64,000 nucleotides of DNA from an uncultured Altererythrobacter sp. (GTDB lineage Bacteria; Pseudomonadota; Alphaproteobacteria; Sphingomonadales; Sphingomonadaceae), in contig CAJXJY010000001.1 of assembly GCA_913055875.1 (NCBI GenBank), positions 372,001 to 436,000 of the forward strand, written 5' to 3'. Positions 52,640 to 62,215 of the stretch are shown here, piece by piece (the first letter of the stretch is position 1; the number at the start of each line of letters is the position of its first letter). Made by a program: the position numbers and the translations under genes. The notes beneath the pieces were generated by a model. The model had not been told where the DNA came from. It ran no database searches and saw only the letters and a program-made list of their open reading frames with translations.

Positions 52640-53173
52640 TCAGCTTGCCGCAGGAACGAGCGCCGGAGATTTCCACTCTTCCAGATATTGGGTCACCCGC
52701 TTGGGCTGACATTTACGAATAATTCCAGAAAGCTGTTCATTATTCAGCTGATAGTTGATCACAAGCGTCTCTTGATCACCTTGTCTGGCCTCGTATCGTA
52801 ATACTAGACGATCATTCTGACTAAGAGCGTGCAGAAATTCTGCTTTAGCCTTGTTCGGACTCCAAAGAAAACCAAGCTCGATATAGTCTTCAGAGAAATA
52901 CCATTCGGTCTTTTCCGGCTGCTCCCTGCCAAACCGATAGATTAGATTTGGCTCCCAGATTATCCCATCGGGCCCGGGACCATAATATCGTTCCGGAATG
53001 AACCTGATAAATATCTGCCCTTCGCCTACCTCGGAACATCCTATAGCAAGCATATTGTCGTCAGCGACGGTTACAATGGCCAATTGCCGTTCGTCGGTAA
53101 TTGGGTCGGCACGATCAACAACAATAAAGGGCGAAAATTGAGCGGCGACAAAAATGATGGCTGCGCTAAACAT
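52640..53173 (-). CDS. Secreted protein of unknown function, AT-rich gene
   Basis: A protein of 177 residues. A hydrophobic N-terminal segment (Met-Phe-Ser-Ala-Ala-Ile-Ile-Phe-Val-Ala-Ala) suggests a signal peptide or anchor. The rest has two Cys (about 46 and 160) and several aromatic strands, including an Ile-Pro-Glu-Arg-Tyr-Tyr-Gly-Pro-Gly segment. No family recognised. GAGGAA precedes the ATG at 53171-53173. The gene is clearly AT-richer than the flanking GC-rich genes, as at 2562-3167, suggesting transfer. Confidence 0.65.
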   Translation of the reverse strand: MFSAAIIFVAAQFSPFIVVDRADPITDERQLAIVTVADDNMLAIGCSEVGEGQIFIRFIPERYYGPGPDGIIWEPNLIYRFGREQPEKTEWYFSEDYIELGFLWSPNKAKAEFLHALSQNDRLVLRYEARQGDQETLVINYQLNNEQLSGIIRKCQPKRVTQYLEEWKSPALVPAAS

Positions 53174-53236
53174 TTTGATTCCTCTCAATCCTGCTTCGCA
53201 TGGCCTCCCGCCCAGAGCAAGCGCAACAAGTGTATA

Positions 53237-54844
53237 CTACATCCTGAACACCCCGAACGCCGGCCGCTCGGCGATCGGCGCTTCGAGCGTCGCGGCGAAG
53301 GCCAGCCCCAATACGTCGCGCGTCTGGACCGGGTCGATCACCCCGTCGTCCCACAGCCGCGCGGTGGCGTAATAGGGGTTGCCCTCGTCTTCGTATTTCC
53401 GGCGGATCGGGGCCTTGAATTCCTCTTCCTGCTCGGGCGTCCAGGTGTCCGCGTCGCGGTGGACCGTCGCCAGCACGCTGGCGGCCTGCTCGCCGCCCAT
53501 CACGCTGATCCGCGCATTGGGCCAGGTGAACAGGAAGCGGGGGGAATAGGCACGCCCCGCCATGCCGTAATTGCCCGCGCCGAAGCTGCCGCCGATCACC
53601 ACGGTGATCTTGGGCACGGTCGCGGTGGCGACCGCGGTGACGAGCTTGGCGCCGTGCTTGGCGATCCCCTCGGCCTCGTACTTGCCGCCGACCATGAAGC
53701 CCGAAATATTCTGCAGGAACAGCAGCGGGATGCGCCGCTGGCAGGCGAGTTCGATGAAATGCGCACCCTTCTGCGCGCTTTCGGAAAACAGCACGCCGTT
53801 ATTGGCGAGCACCGCCACCGGCATGCCCCAGATATGCGCGAAGCCGCATACCAGCGTCGAACCGAACTGCGCCTTGAACTCGTGGAATTCGCTGCCGTCG
53901 ACGATCCGCGCGATCACCTCGTGCACGTCGTAGGGCGCGCGCACGTCCTCGGGGACGATCGCGTAGAGGTCTTCGGCGTCGAACTTGGGCGGACGCGGAT
54001 CGCGCAACTCGACATCCGTGGCCGCCTGCGTGTTCGCGCCCAGATGGCTGACGATGTCGCGCACGATGGTGAGCGCGTGCTCGTCGTTCTCGGCGAGATG
54101 GTCGACCACGCCGCTCTTCTTCGCGTGGAGATCGCCGCCGCCCAGATCCTCGGCGCTGATCTCCTCCCCCGTCGCGGCCTTCACCAGCGGCGGGCCGGCG
54201 AGGAAGATGGTGCCCTGTTCGCGCACGATTACCGTCTCGTCGGACATCGCCGGCACATAGGCTCCGCCCGCGGTGCAGCTTCCCATCACGCAGGCGATCT
54301 GCGGGATGCCGAGCGCCGACATGTTGGCCTGGTTGAAGAAGATGCGCCCGAAATGCTCGCGGTCGGGGAACACCTCGGCCTGGTAGGGCAGGTTCGCCCC
54401 GCCGCTGTCGACGAGGTAGATGCAGGGCAGCCGGTTCTCCTGCGCGATCTCCTGCGCGCGCAGGTGCTTCTTGACAGTCATCGGGTAGTAGGAACCGCCC
54501 TTCACCGTCGGATCGTTGCACACGATCATGCACTGCCGGCCCGAAACGCGCCCGATCCCGGCGATCATCGAGGCGCCGTTCACATCGCCCTCGTACATCC
54601 CGTTGGCGGCGAGCTGGCCGATCTCGAGGAAGGGCGAGCCCGGGTCGAGCAGCCGCTCGACGCGTTCCCTCGGCAGCAGCTTGCCGCGCGAAACATGGCG
54701 TTCGCGATGCCGCTCCGAGCCGCCCTGGGCAGCCTCGGCAACGCAGGCGCGCAGGTCTTCGGCGAGCCCCTTGTTGTGCTCGAAGCGCGCTTTGGCTTCG
54801 GCGCTTTCGCGGTCGAGTTGCGATGAGAGTACGGGTGCAGTCAT
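53237..54844 (-). CDS. mccB: Methylcrotonyl-CoA carboxylase carboxyltransferase subunit
   Basis: A protein of 535 residues of the biotin-dependent carboxyltransferase family, adding CO2 to 3-methylcrotonyl-CoA in leucine breakdown. The N- and C-lobes show Gly-Lys-Leu-Leu-Pro-Arg-Glu-Arg, Asp-Pro-Thr-Val-Lys-Gly-Gly-Ser, [10 protein letters not shown] and [14 protein letters not shown]. The ATG overlaps the DUF1801 stop (ATGA). The biotin carboxylase subunit gene (mccA) is not next to it; downstream lies the AT-rich gene at 52640. Confidence 0.94.
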   Translation of the reverse strand: MTAPVLSSQLDRESAEAKARFEHNKGLAEDLRACVAEAAQGGSERHRERHVSRGKLLPRERVERLLDPGSPFLEIGQLAANGMYEGDVNGASMIAGIGRVSGRQCMIVCNDPTVKGGSYYPMTVKKHLRAQEIAQENRLPCIYLVDSGGANLPYQAEVFPDREHFGRIFFNQANMSALGIPQIACVMGSCTAGGAYVPAMSDETVIVREQGTIFLAGPPLVKAATGEEISAEDLGGGDLHAKKSGVVDHLAENDEHALTIVRDIVSHLGANTQAATDVELRDPRPPKFDAEDLYAIVPEDVRAPYDVHEVIARIVDGSEFHEFKAQFGSTLVCGFAHIWGMPVAVLANNGVLFSESAQKGAHFIELACQRRIPLLFLQNISGFMVGGKYEAEGIAKHGAKLVTAVATATVPKITVVIGGSFGAGNYGMAGRAYSPRFLFTWPNARISVMGGEQAASVLATVHRDADTWTPEQEEEFKAPIRRKYEDEGNPYYATARLWDDGVIDPVQTRDVLGLAFAATLEAPIAERPAFGVFRM

Positions 54845-55212
54845 GGATTTGCCTCGAGCCAGCGGCTGAACAGGTCGCGCAGCTTGTCGTGCTGCGCCGC
54901 GATTTCGGTGGTGCCCGCGAGCGTCACCACGCCCCGGTCGGGCGCGGGCCAGCTCGCCAGCCCGTCGGGGTCGTCGAAGGAAAAGCCGGCGGTTTCCTTC
55001 GTCTTCGCGCCGCGGTGGAGCACGGCGCGGACGCCACCCTTGCGGTCGAGCCCGAGCGTGATGCGGTCCTCGCCGTCGAGCGCGTAATTGGGGCCATTCC
55101 ACTTGATCGTCTCGACCAGCTCGGGACCCGCTGTGGCGGCGATCGCACGCAGCGCATCGACCGCTGCGAGCCTGTCCGGGGCCAATCCGGCGCGAAATTC
55201 CTCCACCGTCAC
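54841..55212 (-). CDS. DUF1801 domain protein
   Basis: A protein of 123 residues starting at GTG 55210-55212, which overlaps the stop of the preceding gene (GTGA). DUF1801 features: [11 protein letters not shown], a Leu-Gly-Leu-Asp-Arg-Lys strand and a Val-Leu-His-Arg-Gly-Ala-Lys end of a strand. The fold resembles YdhG/small alpha+beta proteins of unknown function. It is translationally coupled on both sides, between a Rossmann-fold gene and mccB. Confidence 0.85.
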   Translation of the reverse strand: MTVEEFRAGLAPDRLAAVDALRAIAATAGPELVETIKWNGPNYALDGEDRITLGLDRKGGVRAVLHRGAKTKETAGFSFDDPDGLASWPAPDRGVVTLAGTTEIAAQHDKLRDLFSRWLEANP

Positions 55213-56060
55213 TCGGCTTGCGCCCCGTCGTAGTCGGGATGGCGCAGATCTTCCGGCACTTCGGTGCCTTCGAGCCAGCGGCCCTTCATCCATTGTTTCG
55301 TCGCGATGCGCGTGCGGGCGGCGTAGTCGGGCGTATCGAGCCCGACGAGCGGAAGGTCGAATTCGGTCGCGGTTTCGGCGAGCCCGGCATCGTCGAGCGC
55401 GCGGCCCTTGAGTACCGCGTGCCGCGCCAGTTCGAGCTCCTGTCCCCAGAAATAGACCGCTTCGGCGCCGACATTGTCCTGCATGTCGTGCACCTCCTCG
55501 GCGCGGCCCCAGCTGACCATGTCGAGCCAGATATCGGGCACCAGCAGGTCGACCGGGCTGTCGGGCTTCCATTCGAGCGCGTCGGCGTGGACGATCTCGA
55601 TCTTCTCGCCGACGCCATCCGGGAGCCGTTCGAACAGCCCCAGTGTCTCGTGCAGCGCGAGAATCTCGTCGTCCATCTCGACCACGGTGACCTTGTCGAC
55701 TTCGGGCCGCATCGCGCTCGCCGCCGCCGCCCAGCCCATGCCGAGGCCGAAGATAGCGACATGGCCGTGGGCGAGATCGACCCCGATCTGCTGGCTTTCG
55801 GTCTCGAGCGGTGTGACCGACATCCACACGTCCTGCCGGCGCATCAGCAAGGCCAGCCCGTTCACCACCTGCAGCCCGGTGAAATAGCCCTCGCACACCG
55901 CCACCGGCAGCACGCGCAGCGACCACGCCCCGGTTGCGAGCGGACGGTAATAGGAGCGCAACGGATCGTCGGGTGCGACCGGCAGATTCTCGATATCGAC
56001 CTCGCGCATGTTGATCGCACTCCCGTGCAGGGCAGGGGGCTGAGTGAACTGTTCAAGCAT
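55209..56060 (-). CDS. Spermidine-synthase-like Rossmann-fold protein (copy B)
   Basis: A protein of 283 residues, paralogous to the upstream gene at 56150-57016. The SAM-binding-type loop Phe-Gly-Leu-Gly-Met-Gly-Trp-Ala-Ala, followed by Val-Val-Glu-Met-Asp-Asp, suggests a class I methyltransferase or aminopropyltransferase fold. The product site acidic residues of true spermidine synthase are not obvious. The start ATG 56058-56060 has GGGAGAAG just upstream and gives the same N-terminal length as copy A. Function unknown; it is embedded in a leucine-catabolism operon. Confidence 0.75.
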   Translation of the reverse strand: MLEQFTQPPALHGSAINMREVDIENLPVAPDDPLRSYYRPLATGAWSLRVLPVAVCEGYFTGLQVVNGLALLMRRQDVWMSVTPLETESQQIGVDLAHGHVAIFGLGMGWAAAASAMRPEVDKVTVVEMDDEILALHETLGLFERLPDGVGEKIEIVHADALEWKPDSPVDLLVPDIWLDMVSWGRAEEVHDMQDNVGAEAVYFWGQELELARHAVLKGRALDDAGLAETATEFDLPLVGLDTPDYAARTRIATKQWMKGRWLEGTEVPEDLRHPDYDGAQAE

Positions 56061-56149
56061 GACTTCTCCCGCGGGCAATTCCTGCGATTCGATCAGCGTG
56101 GCGGTCGGGCGTGCCGCGCTTCGCATGTCCGTCCGACATAACCGTGCCC

Positions 56150-57016
56150 CTACCCTTTCGATCCGTGCCGTTCGAGATAATCGTCGGCTTCGCTGCGCAG
56201 ATAGTCCGGCACCTGCGTCCGCGGCAGCCAGCGCCCCTTGATCCATTGCCGCGCCGCGTCGCGCGTCCGCTTGGCATAGTCGGTCGTGCCCGGCCCCGCC
56301 AGCGGCAGGCCCCACGCCTCGCCCAGTTCGGCGATCCCGGCATCGTCGAGATAGATCTCCTCGCGCGCGGCGTAGCGCGCCAGTTCGAGTTCCTGCGACC
56401 AGAAATAGACCTGTTCCGCGCGCACCCGGCGCTGCATGTTGTGGACGCTCTCGGCGCGATGCATGCTGACCATTTCGAGCCAGATATCGGGGATCAGCAG
56501 GTCGACATGCTCGCCCCACGGCCGCCACGATCCGGCATCGCCGTGGACGAGGTGGACCTTCTCCCCCGCATTGCCGGGCAGGCGCTCGAACAGCTTGAGG
56601 CGCTCGTGCAGGGCCAGCACCGCCCGGTCGGCCTCGACCACCGTCACCTTCTCGACCTCGGGCTTGAGTGCGCTCATTGCCGCGGCCCAGCCCAGCCCCA
56701 GCCCGAAGATCACCACATGGCCGCGCGAGGCGTCGACCCCGATCTGCTGGCTTTCGATTTCCATCGGCGCGATCGACATCCACATCTCGTTGCGGCGCAT
56801 CAGCACGACCATGCCGAACACCCGGTGCAGCCCGCTCCAGTAGCCCTGGCCGACGGTCTCCTCGACCGTGCCCACGGTCCACAGCCCGAGCGAGGCCGGG
56901 GGGTACAGTTCGCGCAACGGATCGGGCGGCGCGACCGGCAGCGATTCGATATCGACGCCGGTCAGGTCGGGTTCCTGGCTGAGCGGCTTGGGCAGATCGG
57001 GCGAAGGCGTTCTCAC
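56150..57016 (-). CDS. Spermidine-synthase-like Rossmann-fold protein (copy A)
   Basis: A protein of 288 residues starting at GTG 57014-57016 (Shine-Dalgarno GAGGGA). It shares with copy B the Leu-Pro-Val-Ala-Pro-x-Asp-Pro-Leu opening, an Ile-Glu-Ser-Gln-Gln-Ile-Gly-Val strand, the loop Phe-Gly-Leu-Gly-Leu-Gly-Trp-Ala-Ala, Val-Val-Glu-Ala-Asp-Arg, and the Arg-Gln-Trp-Ile-Lys-Gly-Arg-Trp-Leu end. The pair arose by tandem duplication. A SAM-binding role is likely; the substrate is unknown. It sits 23 bp downstream of the ivd stop. Confidence 0.78.
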   Translation of the reverse strand: MRTPSPDLPKPLSQEPDLTGVDIESLPVAPPDPLRELYPPASLGLWTVGTVEETVGQGYWSGLHRVFGMVVLMRRNEMWMSIAPMEIESQQIGVDASRGHVVIFGLGLGWAAAMSALKPEVEKVTVVEADRAVLALHERLKLFERLPGNAGEKVHLVHGDAGSWRPWGEHVDLLIPDIWLEMVSMHRAESVHNMQRRVRAEQVYFWSQELELARYAAREEIYLDDAGIAELGEAWGLPLAGPGTTDYAKRTRDAARQWIKGRWLPRTQVPDYLRSEADDYLERHGSKG

Positions 57017-57039
57017 AACGGTTTGTCCCTCGGCCTCGC

Positions 57040-58206
57040 TTATCCCGCCGCGCCGATCAGCTCGCGTCCGATCAGCATCCGCCTGATCTCGTTGGTCCCG
57101 GCGCCGATGTCGAGCAGTTTCGCGTCGCGCAGGTAACGCTCGACCGGCCAGTCGGTGGTGTAGCCCGCCCCGCCCAGCGCCTGCACGCTTTCCGCCGCCA
57201 CCCGGAAGGCGTTCTCGCTCGCGAGCAGGATTGCGCCCGCCGCGTCGAAGCGAGTCGTCTGCCCGGCATCGCACGCCTTGGCCACCGCATAGGTATAGGC
57301 GCGCGCCGATTGCAGCGCGACATACATGTCCGCCACCTTGGCCTGCATCAGCTGGAACGATCCGATCGGCTTGCCGAACTGCTTGCGCTCGCGAAGATAG
57401 GGAATCACCGTGTCGAGGCAGGCCTGCATCACCCCGAGCTGCAGCCCGGCGAGCACCACGCGCTCGTAGTCGAGCCCGCTCATCAGCACGCCCACGCCGC
57501 CGTGCAGCGGGCCCATCACGTTCTCCTCGGGCACCTCGCAATCGTCGAACACCAGCTCGGCGGTGGGGCTGCCGCGCATACCCATCTTGCCGATCTTCTG
57601 GCCGATCGAGAAACCGGGCATGCCTTTCTCGATCAGGAAGGCGGTGATGCCGCGGCTGGCGGCTTCGGGCGCGGTCTTGGCATAGACCACCAGCGTATCG
57701 GCATGGGTCGCATTGGTGATCCAGAACTTGGTCCCGTTGAGGATATAGCCGCCCTGCACTTCTTCGGCCTTGAGCTTCATCGAGACCACGTCAGATCCCG
57801 CGCTCGCTTCGCTCATCGCAAGGCTGCCGACATGCTCGCCGCTGATCAGCTTGGGCAGGTATTTCGCCTTCTGCTCGTCGTTCCCCCAGCGGCGGATCTG
57901 GTTGATGCACAGGTTCGAATGCGCACCGTAGGAAAGCCCGACCGAGGCGGAGGCGCGGCTGACTTCCTCGACCGCGATCACGTGCTCGAGATAGCCGAGC
58001 CCGAGCCCGCCGAACTCCTCTTCCACCGTGATGCCGTGCAGCCCGAGCTCGCCCATGGCGGGCCACAATTCCTGCGGAAACCAGTCTTCGCGGTCGACCT
58101 TTTCGGCCAGCGGGGCGATCTGTTCGTCGGCGAAACGGGCGACGCTCTCGCGGATCATCTCGGCCGATTCGCCGAGCTGGAAATCGAAATCGGGGGTGGC
58201 GCGCAT
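57040..58206 (-). CDS. ivd: Isovaleryl-CoA dehydrogenase
   Basis: An acyl-CoA dehydrogenase of 388 residues, oxidising isovaleryl-CoA in leucine catabolism. The acyl-CoA dehydrogenase signatures [10 protein letters not shown] and Gln-Ala-Leu-Gly-Gly-Ala-Gly-Tyr are present. The [12 protein letters not shown] helix carries the Glu that serves as base in isovaleryl-CoA dehydrogenase (Glu254 in the human enzyme). The usual medium-chain catalytic Glu position is Ala (Gly-Ala-Gly-Thr-Asn-Glu-Ile), as expected for this subfamily. It heads the operon with mccB. Confidence 0.93.
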   Translation of the reverse strand: MRATPDFDFQLGESAEMIRESVARFADEQIAPLAEKVDREDWFPQELWPAMGELGLHGITVEEEFGGLGLGYLEHVIAVEEVSRASASVGLSYGAHSNLCINQIRRWGNDEQKAKYLPKLISGEHVGSLAMSEASAGSDVVSMKLKAEEVQGGYILNGTKFWITNATHADTLVVYAKTAPEAASRGITAFLIEKGMPGFSIGQKIGKMGMRGSPTAELVFDDCEVPEENVMGPLHGGVGVLMSGLDYERVVLAGLQLGVMQACLDTVIPYLRERKQFGKPIGSFQLMQAKVADMYVALQSARAYTYAVAKACDAGQTTRFDAAGAILLASENAFRVAAESVQALGGAGYTTDWPVERYLRDAKLLDIGAGTNEIRRMLIGRELIGAAG

Positions 58207-58355
58207 GGCTGCTCCTCAATGTGTCGCACAGCGCATAGCGGGGCGCATGCCACGCGGCAAACCGCGAAAGCGCCATGATAAACGACGGATTAAGTTTCCT
58301 GTGAAAATGCTATGATATTCCTTGGAAACGCTCTACAACCCGCCGACGCCGCGCG

Positions 58356-59876
58356 ATGGGAACCGACGACCTCTCACCCTGGCCCCCGGGGGCTCCGCCA
58401 GCCCCTGCGCTGTGCGACGAGGAATCGCGCGCGTCGGTTCTCGCCGCCTACGGGCTCGATGCGCTCGAGGACGATCCCGAGCTGGCGCAGATCACCGGGT
58501 TTGCCGCGAAGCTGTGCGAGGCGCCCGTCGCGCTGGTCTCGCTGGTCGAGGAGGAGCGCCAGCGCTTCCTCGCGCGTACGGGGCTGGAAGAGCGCGAGAC
58601 GCCGCGCCCGACCTCGTTCTGCGCGCACGCCATGCTCCAGCCGCGCCCGATGGTGGTGCCCGACGCGCGCGAGGACGAACGCTTCTCGGGCAATCCGCTG
58701 GTCACCGGGCATCCGCATATCCGTTTCTACGCCGGCGCGCCGCTGATCAGCCACGAGGGCGCGCCGCTCGGCTCGCTGTGCGTGATCGACACCGAGCCGC
58801 GCGCGGATGGATTGAGCGAGTTGCAGAGTGAAGGGCTCGAAACGCTGGCTGCGGCGGTGATGCGGCGTCTGCGCTATCGCCGCGAGGTGCTCGAGGCCGA
58901 CGAGAGGCAGGCGAAAGCCGACCGCCAGCTCGCGCTGATGGCCGATGCTATCCCCGACATCGCGTGGTCCTGCGACGGCGAGCGCCGGTTCGACTACTAC
59001 AATGCCCGCTGGCGCGAATTCACCGGCAGCAAGGGCCCGGTCGACGCCGACGGATGGAGCCCGTTCCTGCACCCCGACGACCAGGACGACGCGCTCGAAC
59101 GGTGGGCACGCGCGGTGAGGGACGAAACCTCGTTCGAGAGCGAATACCGGATGAAGCATGTATCGGGCGACTGGCGCTGGGTGCTCAGCCGCGCGCAGCC
59201 GCTGCGCAATCGCGGCGGGGACATCGTCCGCTGGTTCGGCACCGTCACCGATATCGACGCCTCGCGCCGCACCTCGGACCAGCGCGACCTGCTCGCGCGC
59301 GAATTGTCGCACCGGATCAAGAACATCTTCGCGGTCGTCGCGGGCCTCGTCGCACTGCGCGCGCGCAAGCTGCCCGAGGCCAGGCCCTTCGCCGACGAGC
59401 TGACCGAAGCGATCCGCGCGCTCGGCCGCGCGCACGACTACGTCCGCCCGTTCGACGGCCGCAAGAGCGACATGCTGATCGGGCTGATCGAGGAGCTGAT
59501 GGCGCCCTATCGCAGCGAGGGGGACCAGCGGATCGCGATCGCCGGCGAGGATTGCGAGATCGGCGCGCGCGCGGCGACCCCGATGGCGCTGGTATTCCAC
59601 GAGCTGGCGACCAATTCGGCCAAATACGGCGCGCTGTCGAACGACACCGGCACCATCCGCATCGAAATCGAACACGATCGCGAGGAAGGGACGGTGACGA
59701 TGCGCTGGTGCGAGCGTGGCGGTCCGCCGCCGGCTCCCGATGCCGACGAGGGTTTCGGCTCGCGGCTGGTCAAGATGTCGGTCGAAAACCAGCTGCAGGG
59801 AACGATCGAACGGCGCTGGGCGAAGGACGGGGTCGATGTCGACCTGTGCGTCCCGCTGAGCGCAATCTCCAGCTGA
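58356..59876 (+). CDS. HWE-type sensor histidine kinase with GAF and PAS domains
   Basis: A cytoplasmic kinase of 506 residues. GAF domain about 25-170 (with Arg-Pro-Thr-Ser-Phe-Cys-Ala-His-Ala), PAS about 195-305 (Tyr-Tyr-Asn-Ala-Arg-Trp-Arg-Glu-Phe-Thr-Gly), and an HWE/HisKA_2 kinase core with phosphate acceptor His319 in Glu-Leu-Ser-His-Arg-Ile-Lys-Asn and the N box His-Glu-Leu-Ala-Thr-Asn-Ser-Ala-Lys-Tyr-Gly near 415. HWE kinases often feed light, redox or general-stress pathways in alphaproteobacteria. No response regulator is adjacent. No clear Shine-Dalgarno is visible before the ATG. Confidence 0.92.
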   Translation: MGTDDLSPWPPGAPPAPALCDEESRASVLAAYGLDALEDDPELAQITGFAAKLCEAPVALVSLVEEERQRFLARTGLEERETPRPTSFCAHAMLQPRPMVVPDAREDERFSGNPLVTGHPHIRFYAGAPLISHEGAPLGSLCVIDTEPRADGLSELQSEGLETLAAAVMRRLRYRREVLEADERQAKADRQLALMADAIPDIAWSCDGERRFDYYNARWREFTGSKGPVDADGWSPFLHPDDQDDALERWARAVRDETSFESEYRMKHVSGDWRWVLSRAQPLRNRGGDIVRWFGTVTDIDASRRTSDQRDLLARELSHRIKNIFAVVAGLVALRARKLPEARPFADELTEAIRALGRAHDYVRPFDGRKSDMLIGLIEELMAPYRSEGDQRIAIAGEDCEIGARAATPMALVFHELATNSAKYGALSNDTGTIRIEIEHDREEGTVTMRWCERGGPPPAPDADEGFGSRLVKMSVENQLQGTIERRWAKDGVDVDLCVPLSAISS

Positions 59877-59915
59877 CCCCTATCGCTGCGAACTGCGTCC
59901 GCTAGGGTGGGCGCG

Positions 59916-60683
59916 ATGGGGCAGGAACAAGTGGCCATATTGCAGTTCGAGCGGGTCACGCGCCACTTCGGCGAGGTGACCGCGGTCGACGGCGTCGAGC
60001 TGGGAATTGCGCCGGAGAGCTTCGTCGCGCTGGTCGGTGCGTCGGGTTCGGGCAAGTCGACGCTGCTCAAGACCGCCAACCGGCTGGTCGAGCCGGGCGA
60101 GGGCCGGGTGCTGTTCGAAGGCGAGGATATTGCCGCGCTGCCCGCGCCGGCGCTGCGCCGCCGGATCGGCTACGTGTTCCAGGGCATCGGGCTGTTCCCG
60201 CATATGAATGTCGCCGAGAATATCGGCATCGGGCCGCGCCTTGCCGGATCGCCCCTGCCGCGCGCGCGGATCGACGAACTGCTCGAACTGGTCGAGCTCG
60301 ACGGAAGCCATGCGGGCCGGATGCCGCACGAGCTGTCGGGCGGCCAGCGCCAGCGGATCGGGGTCGCGCGCGCGCTGGCGAGCGAGCCGCACCTGCTGCT
60401 GATGGACGAGCCGTTCGGCGCGCTCGACCCCGTCACCCGCGACGCGCTCGGCAAGCGCGTGCGCGCGCTGCACGACCGGCTGGGGCTGACTACGGTGATG
60501 GTCACCCACGACATGGCCGAGGCGCTGCTGCTCGCCGACCGCGTGCTGGTAATGGACGCAGGCCGGATCGTCGCCGACGAGACCCCGCGCGGGCTGCTCG
60601 CGGGCCGGGGCGGCGATGTGGCGCAGGGGCTGGTGGCAGTGCCGCGCGACCAGGCCGATGCGATCGCCGAGCTCGAAGCGTGA
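59916..60683 (+). CDS. Osmoprotectant ABC transporter ATP-binding protein
   Basis: A protein of 255 residues. Walker A Gly-Ala-Ser-Gly-Ser-Gly-Lys-Ser-Thr near residue 43, signature Leu-Ser-Gly-Gly-Gln, Walker B Leu-Leu-Leu-Met-Asp-Glu-Pro-Phe, and the switch His in Val-Thr-His-Asp. It is of the OpuCA/ProV-like type but lacks the C-terminal CBS regulatory pair. ATG 59916 has AGGG upstream; an alternative GTG is at 59907. It overlaps the permease-binding-protein gene by 4 bases (GTGA). Confidence 0.92.
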   Translation: MGQEQVAILQFERVTRHFGEVTAVDGVELGIAPESFVALVGASGSGKSTLLKTANRLVEPGEGRVLFEGEDIAALPAPALRRRIGYVFQGIGLFPHMNVAENIGIGPRLAGSPLPRARIDELLELVELDGSHAGRMPHELSGGQRQRIGVARALASEPHLLLMDEPFGALDPVTRDALGKRVRALHDRLGLTTVMVTHDMAEALLLADRVLVMDAGRIVADETPRGLLAGRGGDVAQGLVAVPRDQADAIAELEA

Positions 60684-62215
60684 GCGATATCTGGCCCATC
60701 CTGCTCGGTCTCGGCGACCAGCTCGCCGCGCATGTGCTGCTGGCAGCCAGCGCGATCGCGCTCGGGATCGCGGTGGCACTGCCGCTGGCGGTATGGGCGA
60801 GCCGCTCGCCGCCCGTCGCGCGCGTCACGCTCGGCTTCGCCAGCCTGGTGCAGACGATCCCCGCGCTGGCGCTGCTGGCGCTGTTCTTCCCGATCCTGCT
60901 CAGTCTGCGCGCGGTGTTCGGCGAGGGGCTGCCGACGCTCGGCTTCCTCCCCGCATTGCTCGCGCTGGCGCTCTACGCGCTGCTACCGATCCTCAGGAAC
61001 GCGGTCACCGCGCGCGAGCATATGGCGGCGGGCGTGCTCGAGGCGGCGGACGGCGTGGGTATGACCGCGTGGCAGAAATTGCGGCTGGTCGAGGCCCCGC
61101 TCGCCGCACCCTATGTGATGGCCGGAATCCGTACGGCGGCGGTGTGGACGATCGGTGCGGCGACGCTGTCGACCACGATCGGCCAACCGAGCCTCGGCGA
61201 CCCGATCTTTGCCGGCCTGCAGACGCAGAACTGGGCGCTGGTGCTCGCCGGCTGCCTCGCCAGCGCGGGCCTCGCGCTGGTCGCCGACGCGCTGCTCGGC
61301 GCGGTCGAGCGCGGCTTTCGCGAACGGCGGCGCTGGATGGTGTGGGGCGGGCTCGCGGTGGCCGTTCTCGGCATTGCCGCCTCGGCGTGGACGCTGCGCG
61401 CCCCGGCTGACGACGACACGATCGTGATCGGCGCGAAGGGTTTCTCCGAACAATATATTCTCGCCCAGCTGATCGGCCAGCGGCTCGAGGATGCGGGCTT
61501 CACGGTCGAATATCGCGACGGGCTCGGCTCGGCGGTGGTGCACAACGCGGTCACCACCGGCGCGATCGACATTTCGATCGATTACACCGGCACGATCTGG
61601 ACCAACCAGATGCAGCGGACCGACAATCCCGGCCGCGACGCGATGTATGCCGAAATCGTGCAATGGGAGCGCGAGACGAGCGGCGCGCATGTGCTCGGGC
61701 GGCTCGGCTTCGAAAACGCCTACGGGCTGGCGATGCGCGCCGATGCGGCGGCCGCGCGCGGTATCGAAAGCATCGCCGATCTTGCTGCCGCGGCACCGGG
61801 TATGACCATCGGCGGCGATCCCGAATTCTTCGAACGGCCAGAATGGATCGCGGTGCGCGAGGCCTACGGGTTGCGCTTCGGCAGCACGCGCAATTTCTCG
61901 CCGACCTTCATGTACAACGCGCTGCGCTCGGGCGAGGCGGATGTGATCTCGGCCTACACGTCGGACGGCCGCATCGCCGCCGACGGGCTGACGATCCTGG
62001 CCGATCCGCAGGGGGCGTTCCCCGCCTACGACACCTTCGTGCTGCTGGCACCCGAACATGCCGGCAATGCGCGGCTGAAGGCGGCGCTCGAACCGCTGCT
62101 GGGCGCGATCGATGTCGCAACGATGCGCGAGGCCAATCTCGCGGTCGACCGCGACGAGGAAAAATGGACCCCGGCGCAGGCGGCGCGCTGGCTGGCGGGG
62201 GAGATCGGCCGTTAG
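60680..62215 (+). CDS. Fused osmoprotectant ABC permease and substrate-binding protein
   Basis: A protein of 511 residues starting at GTG 60680. Residues about 1-215 are a five- to six-helix permease with the Glu-Ala-Ala-x-Gly-Val-Gly-Met coupling loop; after a further helix (about 222-240) the rest is a periplasmic binding domain of the glycine betaine/choline type (Val-Ile-Gly-Ala-Lys-Gly-Phe-Ser-Glu-Gln-Tyr-Ile-Leu and Asp-Tyr-Thr-Gly-Thr-Ile-Trp). The binding site aromatics fit quaternary amines. Fusion of permease and binder is known for OpuB-like systems, here with a minimal two-gene layout. Confidence 0.93.
   Translation: MSDIWPILLGLGDQLAAHVLLAASAIALGIAVALPLAVWASRSPPVARVTLGFASLVQTIPALALLALFFPILLSLRAVFGEGLPTLGFLPALLALALYALLPILRNAVTAREHMAAGVLEAADGVGMTAWQKLRLVEAPLAAPYVMAGIRTAAVWTIGAATLSTTIGQPSLGDPIFAGLQTQNWALVLAGCLASAGLALVADALLGAVERGFRERRRWMVWGGLAVAVLGIAASAWTLRAPADDDTIVIGAKGFSEQYILAQLIGQRLEDAGFTVEYRDGLGSAVVHNAVTTGAIDISIDYTGTIWTNQMQRTDNPGRDAMYAEIVQWERETSGAHVLGRLGFENAYGLAMRADAAAARGIESIADLAAAAPGMTIGGDPEFFERPEWIAVREAYGLRFGSTRNFSPTFMYNALRSGEADVISAYTSDGRIAADGLTILADPQGAFPAYDTFVLLAPEHAGNARLKAALEPLLGAIDVATMREANLAVDRDEEKWTPAQAARWLAGEIGR

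Noticed and set aside
58311-58316. TATGAT as a -10 box for the HWE kinase
   Set aside because: No matching -35 at proper spacing was found, so the promoter is not called.
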